From: an uncultured Alphaproteobacteria bacterium
GTDB taxonomy: Bacteria > Pseudomonadota > Alphaproteobacteria > UBA7879 > VGCX01
Direction: 5' to 3'
Length of the DNA stretch: 42,039 bases
Assembly (NCBI GenBank): GCA_913061155.1
Contig: CAJXSI010000009.1
Span: forward strand, 1 to 42,039
How positions within the stretch are numbered: the first letter of the stretch is position 1; each line of letters begins with the position of its first letter. The notes under the pieces were generated by a model that saw nothing but the letters and a program-made list of their open reading frames with translations, did not search any database and was not told the origin of the DNA. A program made the translations under genes and the position numbers. Of this stretch, positions 36,700 to 42,039 are shown in pieces.

Positions 36700-37208
36700 T
36701 TTCTCATGTATCCTATCCATGACACAGTTGTTGTGAATGCCACCAAGTAAATTAATACGCCAAAAATCCTATTTGACATTTGTACATCAAACGCCAAATC
36801 AATAAGAAGCAGTGTAACATATGACATTTGGAAAGTTGTATTAAATTTACTTATTAAGGATGGTTTTACATCCTGATCTTGCAGGTGCTTTCGGGTAAAA
36901 ACGTAAGCCATAAGCATAAAAAGATCTCTGGAGACAACCAAAGTGACAAGCCACATAGGAATAACGCCAGAAAACCCAAGGGTTATCATGACGGTAACAA
37001 GCAAGACCTTGTCAGCCAACGGGTCCAGAATACTGCCCAATTTTGATTTTATGCTGAATTTTCTGGCCAGATACCCATCAATTGCATCCGAAATACTTGC
37101 AACCAAGAAAAGCCAAAAAGCAAACACATATAAGTCACCAACGATAAACCATATAATAAATGGCACCAAAATTAATCGGGAGATACTTATAAAATTAGGA
37201 ATTGTCAT
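36669..37208 (-). CDS. CDP-alcohol phosphatidyltransferase family protein
   Basis: Transfers a phosphatidyl group from CDP-diacylglycerol to an alcohol; probably makes phosphatidylglycerol phosphate or cardiolipin. SDAIDGYLARKF and the following GSILDPLADK make the complete D-x2-DG-x2-AR-x8-G-x3-D-x3-D motif. About six membrane segments follow. I use ATG 37208 (MTIPNFISISRLILVPF, the usual start); 37214 is open too. It overlaps both neighbours. CdsA (16458) makes its substrate. Confidence 0.9.
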   Translation of the reverse strand: MTIPNFISISRLILVPFIIWFIVGDLYVFAFWLFLVASISDAIDGYLARKFSIKSKLGSILDPLADKVLLVTVMITLGFSGVIPMWLVTLVVSRDLFMLMAYVFTRKHLQDQDVKPSLISKFNTTFQMSYVTLLLIDLAFDVQMSNRIFGVLIYLVAFTTTVSWIGYMRKWLNLLLQKK

Positions 37209-38289
37209 AATCATTTTGCATCATTTTTTCAATTAAAATACCTGTATCCGTAAAGGAAACTTTATACATTTTACGTTCCAATTGTTTTTGAAGAATTTTA
37301 AATTTCCCTTCATAAACCAAACTGTAAGTAATCTTTTTACTATCTGCCTCTGTAATCGAAAGGGTTTTGATATTTTTTATTGAGTATAAATCATTTTTGG
37401 CCGCATTAACACACTCTATATTATTGCACACAACCTGAATCAATACCCTGCGTTCAAGACTTTTATTATCAATTGTTTTATGCTTTTCTTTTTCTTGAAA
37501 TTCTTCAATCAATTGATTGATTTTTTCCTGAATTTGGTCATTATCTTCCGGCATCCAGAATGGGTCTGTTTTTTGCATGCTGGGCTTGGAATGTTGATCA
37601 TCTAATGTATAACTTTCCACTGCAAACAAGTGGTCATTTTCAGGGGCATTTTTTAACCACATAATAACCAAGCTATCTGCCCCATATTTATGCAGAAATT
37701 CTTTTAAGCCCTCTCCTGAATTTTCATCAATAAAAGACTTTATTTTAAACTGGTCTTCAATATCAAATAACGGAACGATATAAGTATCTTTGTATTCTGA
37801 CAGAACTGTTTTCCAGTTTTCATGCCATAAACCACTGCCTGTCAGTGTTTCATCTTTGTTTGTATAAGCGGGAATGATCAAAATTTTCTTTTGTTCATAC
37901 GCCAAAGGTTGAATATTTTGCTGGTTCAAAAAGGCATTAACTTGGTCTTTTAAAACGCTGAATTGATAAGTTGCCAGATAACGTGTTCCTGTTAATTTTT
38001 CATCTTCGACCGAATATGTTTTTATAAATGATTCTATTTGATCTTCATCAATCGTGGGAATTTTATCTTGGTCTTGCTTTAATACAATAGATTTCAAAAG
38101 CTTATCAACCGCTGAAATTTGTGCCTTTTTAAGGGCTTGTTCCCGGGCTTCGACAGCTGTTTCGGCCGTAACGTCAACTTTAATTCCTTTAATGGCATAG
38201 GTTGCCGCCATCCCTTTTAAGGGGGGAAATATGGCAAGGACAACCATTACTAATACAAGTAATAAGTTATTCCTTGCTCTATATTTCAT
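37195..38289 (-). CDS. DUF2066 domain protein, exported
   Basis: 364-residue protein of unknown role. A signal peptide (NLLLVLVMVVLAIFPPLKG) is followed by a DUF2066-like domain. The features that match are the GIKVDVTAETAVEAREQALK start and the ILIIPAYTNKDETLTGSGLWHENW segment. It heads the group with the CDP-alcohol transferase, AI-2E permease and hdaA. DUF2066 genes also sit by hda and the permease in gammaproteobacteria, so the linkage is old. Cell-envelope location is likely; no activity is known. Confidence 0.8.
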   Translation of the reverse strand: MKYRARNNLLLVLVMVVLAIFPPLKGMAATYAIKGIKVDVTAETAVEAREQALKKAQISAVDKLLKSIVLKQDQDKIPTIDEDQIESFIKTYSVEDEKLTGTRYLATYQFSVLKDQVNAFLNQQNIQPLAYEQKKILIIPAYTNKDETLTGSGLWHENWKTVLSEYKDTYIVPLFDIEDQFKIKSFIDENSGEGLKEFLHKYGADSLVIMWLKNAPENDHLFAVESYTLDDQHSKPSMQKTDPFWMPEDNDQIQEKINQLIEEFQEKEKHKTIDNKSLERRVLIQVVCNNIECVNAAKNDLYSIKNIKTLSITEADSKKITYSLVYEGKFKILQKQLERKMYKVSFTDTGILIEKMMQNDYDNS

Positions 38290-38293
38290 AGAA

Positions 38294-38710
38294 TTACCCT
38301 ACGATTTCGTCTGCTTTAAAAAAGAAACCAATTTCAATTTCTGCATTTTCAAGGGAATCTGAACCGTGAACCGAATTTGCCTCAATAGATTCTGCAAATT
38401 CTTTACGGATTGTCCCAGCATCTGCATCAGATGGGTTGGTTGCCCCCATGATTTCACGGTTACGGACAACAGCATTTTCCCCTTCAAGAACCTGTACAAC
38501 AACTGGACCCGACGTCATAAAGGAAACTAAGTCATTGTAAAAAGGACGTTCTTTGTGAACAGCATAAAACTCTTGTGCCTGAGCTTCTGTCATGTGAATA
38601 CGTTTTTGCGCAACAACACGTAAACCGCCTTCTTCCAGGCAGTTAATAACTTTACCTGTAATATTACGACGTGTGGCATCTGGCTTGATAATAGAAAATG
38701 TTCTTTCCAT
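38294..38710 (-). CDS. ndk: Nucleoside diphosphate kinase
   Basis: Equalises nucleoside triphosphate pools with ATP as donor. The 138-residue protein starts [18 protein letters not shown]. The phosphate-accepting His lies in [15 protein letters not shown], and [11 protein letters not shown] and RKEFAES surround the active site. pepA-holC-ndk is a common alphaproteobacterial order. If ATP is imported by Tlc, Ndk would spread it to the other nucleotides. Confidence 0.98.
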   Translation of the reverse strand: MERTFSIIKPDATRRNITGKVINCLEEGGLRVVAQKRIHMTEAQAQEFYAVHKERPFYNDLVSFMTSGPVVVQVLEGENAVVRNREIMGATNPSDADAGTIRKEFAESIEANSVHGSDSLENAEIEIGFFFKADEIVG

Positions 38711-38770
38711 GGCGATTTTTCTCCTAAAAATAAAATTAAATTATGTAAAAGTTTTAACGTACTCTGCCAA

Positions 38771-39223
38771 TTAATTCAATTGCTTTTCTTCCCAGGCCCC
38801 TTTATCTGTTTGCTGAAAATATCTTAAAGAAATTGATTCCATCCCTTTAAAGATTTTCCATTGTTGTCGTGCTTTGGCAAGTTCTGATTCATCCAGCCCA
38901 TTAAAAAAATAGATATATTTCGAAAAATCTTGCCTGATTTCAGGGATTTTATTATGGGTTGTCACAAGCAAATTTGCCTGATTTGGGTTTTCAATTGTAT
39001 CTGTCAACCAAACTGGATTGTCTGCCGCGCCGCCTTCGGCTGACGTCGCATGGGGAACGAAACCATCCGGTCGAAATGTCCACAAAGAATCATTCAAACC
39101 TTGAATAAAATCAGTCTTGGTTAAGACCACTGCCCGCAAACCTGCGTCTAAGGCCTTTTCCAAAAGTTTGGGCAAAGCCTTTTCCACACTTGTTTTCTGT
39201 AAATGATAGAAACTGACTTCCAT
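38771..39223 (-). CDS. holC: DNA polymerase III chi subunit
   Basis: Clamp-loader accessory that links the polymerase to SSB. From ATG 39223 it has 150 residues starting MEVSFYHLQKTSVEKALPKL, the normal chi start. DSLWTFRPDGFVPHATSAE and ENPNQANLLVTTHNKIP are the conserved parts. The track start far upstream is inside pepA and is rejected; ATG 39235 four codons earlier is possible. It follows pepA directly. Confidence 0.92.
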   Translation of the reverse strand: MEVSFYHLQKTSVEKALPKLLEKALDAGLRAVVLTKTDFIQGLNDSLWTFRPDGFVPHATSAEGGAADNPVWLTDTIENPNQANLLVTTHNKIPEIRQDFSKYIYFFNGLDESELAKARQQWKIFKGMESISLRYFQQTDKGAWEEKQLN

Positions 39224-39224
39224 C

Positions 39225-40715
39225 TTATTTTTCATAATACTTATGAATAAAGTGATCCAATAACCGCACCCCAAATCCAGTCGGCAATGTTCCGGAATAA
39301 GGATTTGGTTCGTCTGTCCAAGCCGTTCCTGCGATATCCAAATGCGCCCAAGGCACATTATTTGTGAATCGTTTTAGGAAATGAGCAGCTGTAATGCTCC
39401 CTGCGCCATTGGCACCTGTATTTTTCACGTCAGCAATCTTGGAATCAATATCCTTGTCATATCGATCATCCATTGGCATTTGCCATACATGTTCCCCTGT
39501 TTCTTGCCCTGATTGGAATAATTTATGAACCAAGCTTTCATCATTTGAAAACATGCCAGCATATTTATTCCCCAAAGCAACAACCATGGATCCGGTCAAT
39601 GTTGCCAAATCGATCATAAATTTGGGGGAGAATTTTGATTGGGTATACCACAAAGCATCTGCCAAGACGACGCGCCCTTCGGCATCTGTATTCAAAACTT
39701 CGATCGTTTGACCAGAAAGGGTTTTAATAATATCGCCTGGACGATAGGCTGCCGCATCGGGCATATTTTCAACCAATCCAACAACACCAACAACATTAAC
39801 TTTTGCTTTACGGCCAGCCAAAGATTTCATCAACCCGGCAACAGCCGCGGCCCCACCCATGTCATATTTCATTTCATCCATTTTTGGTGGCGGTTTTAAA
39901 GAAATTCCCCCTGTATCAAAGGTCACCCCCTTTCCTACAAAAGCCAACGGAGCCTCATGATCTGTCCCTCCATTCCATTGCATCACAACCAATTGGGATT
40001 CACATTCACTGCCTTTTCCAACGGCCAAGATGGCATTCATGCCCAATTTTTCCATATCTTTTTCATTGATAATATCAACTTTTACGCCCAAATTTGATAA
40101 TTCAGCCAATTCTTTTGCCATGCTTTTTGGGTGCAATACATTTGGGGGTTCGCACATTAAGTTACGCGCAAAAAAGACACCTTCAACTATGGATGAATAG
40201 CGATGAAAGAATTCATCTGCCGCCTGGGGTTGATCAACAATCACCATAAATTCATTAATCTTTTTCTTTTGGGCTTCTTTTAATTGTGTTTTGTATTTAT
40301 TAAAACGATAAGAACGAAGCAAAGCCCCGACAGAAAAATGAACGGCCAGTTCATGATTCTTCATATTATCCAGATTAATATTATTAAACAAAACTGTTAT
40401 AGAAGACTCTGGGCCATATGAAATTTTGGTTGCAAGTTTTGTGCCTATTTCAGAAACAGATTTTTCAGTCGCATCTTCTTTCTTGCCTAAACCAATAAGA
40501 ATAATGCGTGATAAATTTAAACCTGTTGGGGCATATATATCCAAAAGATCGCCGCTTTTTCCTGTAAAAGAACTGTGTTCAACAGCACGACTGATGGCAC
40601 CACCTGTTTTTTCATTTATTTGATTGGCTGGTGCCGTAAAATCATTTCCTTCAAAAATTGGAACAACAATGGCCCCCTCTGTTGGAAAATAATTGGCGTT
40701 AAATGTAACTTGCAT
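39225..40715 (-). CDS. pepA: Leucyl aminopeptidase (M17 family)
   Basis: Cytosolic metallo-aminopeptidase that trims peptide N-termini. The 496 residues have an N-terminal macro-like domain and a catalytic C-terminal domain. The metal ligands and catalytic residues are in VGKGVTFDTGGISLKPPPKM, MKYDMGGAAAVAGLM and EVLNTDAEGRVVLADAL. AGGGG precedes the ATG. It could work with the S9 peptidase (30461) in using imported peptides, an inference. Confidence 0.97.
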   Translation of the reverse strand: MQVTFNANYFPTEGAIVVPIFEGNDFTAPANQINEKTGGAISRAVEHSSFTGKSGDLLDIYAPTGLNLSRIILIGLGKKEDATEKSVSEIGTKLATKISYGPESSITVLFNNINLDNMKNHELAVHFSVGALLRSYRFNKYKTQLKEAQKKKINEFMVIVDQPQAADEFFHRYSSIVEGVFFARNLMCEPPNVLHPKSMAKELAELSNLGVKVDIINEKDMEKLGMNAILAVGKGSECESQLVVMQWNGGTDHEAPLAFVGKGVTFDTGGISLKPPPKMDEMKYDMGGAAAVAGLMKSLAGRKAKVNVVGVVGLVENMPDAAAYRPGDIIKTLSGQTIEVLNTDAEGRVVLADALWYTQSKFSPKFMIDLATLTGSMVVALGNKYAGMFSNDESLVHKLFQSGQETGEHVWQMPMDDRYDKDIDSKIADVKNTGANGAGSITAAHFLKRFTNNVPWAHLDIAGTAWTDEPNPYSGTLPTGFGVRLLDHFIHKYYEK

Positions 40716-40997
40716 ATCAATCCCCTTAAGTGATTTTGTAAACTTTGTACTGTTTATTTATAGCATTTTGTAAGGGCGATTGAAAATAAAATATTAAAGC
40801 ATTCATTAAGGGAAATCGAACTTGTCACGCGTTGACCAGAACAGTGCTTTGGCCTACCATTAGATTTTAAATAACTATATAGCTAGAGCATTTTAATTTT
40901 GTTATAGGCAGAAAGCTGTGACGCGTACAAATGGTACGCGAACAGCAAGTAACGCATAACAAAAGTATAAAGGATCGGCTATACACAGGAGTATACA
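40716..40997. other. Intergenic region with a nested palindrome
   Basis: The divergent region between pepA and the Sel1 lipoprotein gene. It holds both upstream regions and the 68-bp palindrome at 40897. No coding sequence is visible. Confidence 0.7.
40897..40964. repeat. Nested 68-bp palindromic element C
   Basis: Three nested inverted pairs share one centre: TTTTGTTAT/ATAACAAAA (9 bp, ends), GCTGT/ACAGC (5 bp) and CGCGTAC/GTACGCG (7 bp) around the loop AAATG. The two outer pairs are separated by 9 bases on each side. It ends 33 bases before the Sel1 lipoprotein ATG, so if transcribed it would be in that 5' leader. Confidence 0.85.
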
Positions 40998-41537
40998 ATG
41001 ATAAAATATAAATACCTTTCAGGCCTTTTGATTCTTAGCTTAGGCGCCTGCCAAAGCGGCCATAAGATGGGGCGTGATATAGACCATAAAATGGGACACA
41101 ATAGGGATCATATGATGACCCACAAAGACAGTCCCAAGCACCCGACTACCCTCGAAGAATTTGAAGAATGGAAGAGAGAAGGAACAAAGAGAACTCTGAT
41201 AAAGAAAAAAGCTTTTGAAAAAGGCGACTATGCCACTGCCTTTAACTTTGCCATTGAAGATAGTCAAAAAACAAAAGGATTTACCTTAAATGCCATTGGG
41301 ACAATGTATCACTTTGGATACGGGGTAGAAGTCGATTACAAACGGGCAAAAGACCTTTATGAACGCGCCCTGGAATATGGTAACGGCGAGGCTGCCAATC
41401 ACTTGGGACGCTTGTATATTAATGGAGAAGGTGTTGAAGTTGATTATAAACGGGCAACAGAATATTATAAAATTAGCTGTGATAATGGGTGCAATTTAGG
41501 GTGCAAGAATTATAAAACTTGGGTGAAATTAGTCTGA
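40998..41537 (+). CDS. Sel1-repeat lipoprotein with a His/Met-rich N-terminus
   Basis: 179-residue lipoprotein. The signal ends in the lipobox LSLGAC. The mature start is rich in His and Met (GHKMGRDIDHKMGHNRDHMM), which could bind metal or act as a flexible tether. Two to three Sel1-like repeats follow (NAIGTMYHFGYGVEVDYKRA and NHLGRLYINGEGVEVDYKRA), with three cysteines near the end (SCDNGCNLGC). AGGAG is before the ATG. It is monocistronic, next to a palindrome and an IS110 remnant. Function unknown; not a close copy of the Sel1 protein at 21472. Confidence 0.85.
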   Translation: MIKYKYLSGLLILSLGACQSGHKMGRDIDHKMGHNRDHMMTHKDSPKHPTTLEEFEEWKREGTKRTLIKKKAFEKGDYATAFNFAIEDSQKTKGFTLNAIGTMYHFGYGVEVDYKRAKDLYERALEYGNGEAANHLGRLYINGEGVEVDYKRATEYYKISCDNGCNLGCKNYKTWVKLV

Positions 41538-41600
41538 TAAAGATGTAAACCCAACAAGGTCCGGGATTGTATAAGTTCACAAATTCACTGACTATTTTGA

Positions 41601-41638
41601 TTCGTCGCCCTGGTGCTTGACACCAGGGTCCAGGGCGG
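41601..41638. repeat. REP-like GC-rich palindrome
   Basis: CCCTGGTG-CTTGA-CACCAGGG forms an 8-bp perfect stem. CGCCCTGG can instead pair with CCAGGGCG at the right end, so two exclusive hairpins are possible. The GTCG-CCC...GGGTCCAG frame resembles REP-type intergenic palindromes seen in alphaproteobacteria. It lies between the Sel1 lipoprotein stop and the IS110 transposase stop. Confidence 0.65.
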
Positions 41639-41640
41639 CA

Positions 41641-42039
<399 letters not shown>

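Overview
The window is one end of an AT-rich contig from an alphaproteobacterium that most likely lives inside a eukaryotic host cell. The clearest host-association marker is a Tlc-type ATP/ADP translocase gene, a family largely confined to Rickettsiales, Holosporales-like bacteria, Chlamydiae and plastids. The gene orders (rpsB to lpxB, ruvCAB-ybgC, pepA-holC-ndk, DUF2066 to hdaA) are alphaproteobacterial. A complete lipid A and outer-membrane assembly block, an aa3-type oxidase and a membrane pyrophosphatase fit a Holosporales/Paracaedibacter-like symbiont. That placement is inference; no rRNA gene lies in the window. The first 44 bases are Illumina Nextera adapter with an i7 index, so the sequence is a short-read assembly with an untrimmed end.

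Layout: (1) 61-3129, a periplasmic solute-binding protein and the proton-pumping pyrophosphatase hppA, with its own promoter and a strong terminator. (2) 3211-7375, tlc-rpiB-glyA-nrdR-nusB, all leftward. The riboflavin genes that usually sit between nrdR and nusB in alphaproteobacteria are absent. (3) 7498-21134, an almost gap-free leftward run of 15 genes: rpsB-tsf-pyrH-frr-uppS-cdsA-rseP-bamA-skp-lpxD-fabZ-lpxA-lpxI-lpxB and a class II aldolase-like gene. The usual dxr between cdsA and rseP is missing. (4) 21472-23912, an accessory patch with a secreted Sel1-repeat protein, a secreted cysteine-rich protein of unknown function, palindromes, and then tRNA-Leu(CAA). (5) 24020-27564, heme O synthase and oxidase subunits I and II, plus a tiny cysteine-rich lipoprotein. 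(6) 27790-33416, the rightward run ruvC-ruvA-ruvB-ybgC-S9 peptidase-Rsm22-like methyltransferase; tolQRAB-pal do not follow ybgC. (7) 33469-40715, leftward: pepA-holC and ndk, then DUF2066, CDP-alcohol phosphatidyltransferase, AI-2E permease, hdaA, histidine phosphatase and GNAT. (8) 40716-42039, a 68-bp nested palindrome, a His/Met-rich Sel1 lipoprotein, a REP-like palindrome and the 3' part of an IS110-family transposase cut by the window end.

Together the genes supply core envelope biogenesis, translation, recombination and repair, and an energy economy that combines respiration, pyrophosphate-driven proton pumping and probable uptake of host ATP. Missing members of conserved clusters (dxr, rib genes, tol genes) point to genome reduction and host dependence. 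I found no defence, secretion or CRISPR system. The most unusual content is a set of three intergenic palindromic elements of shared design and the two unknown secreted proteins.
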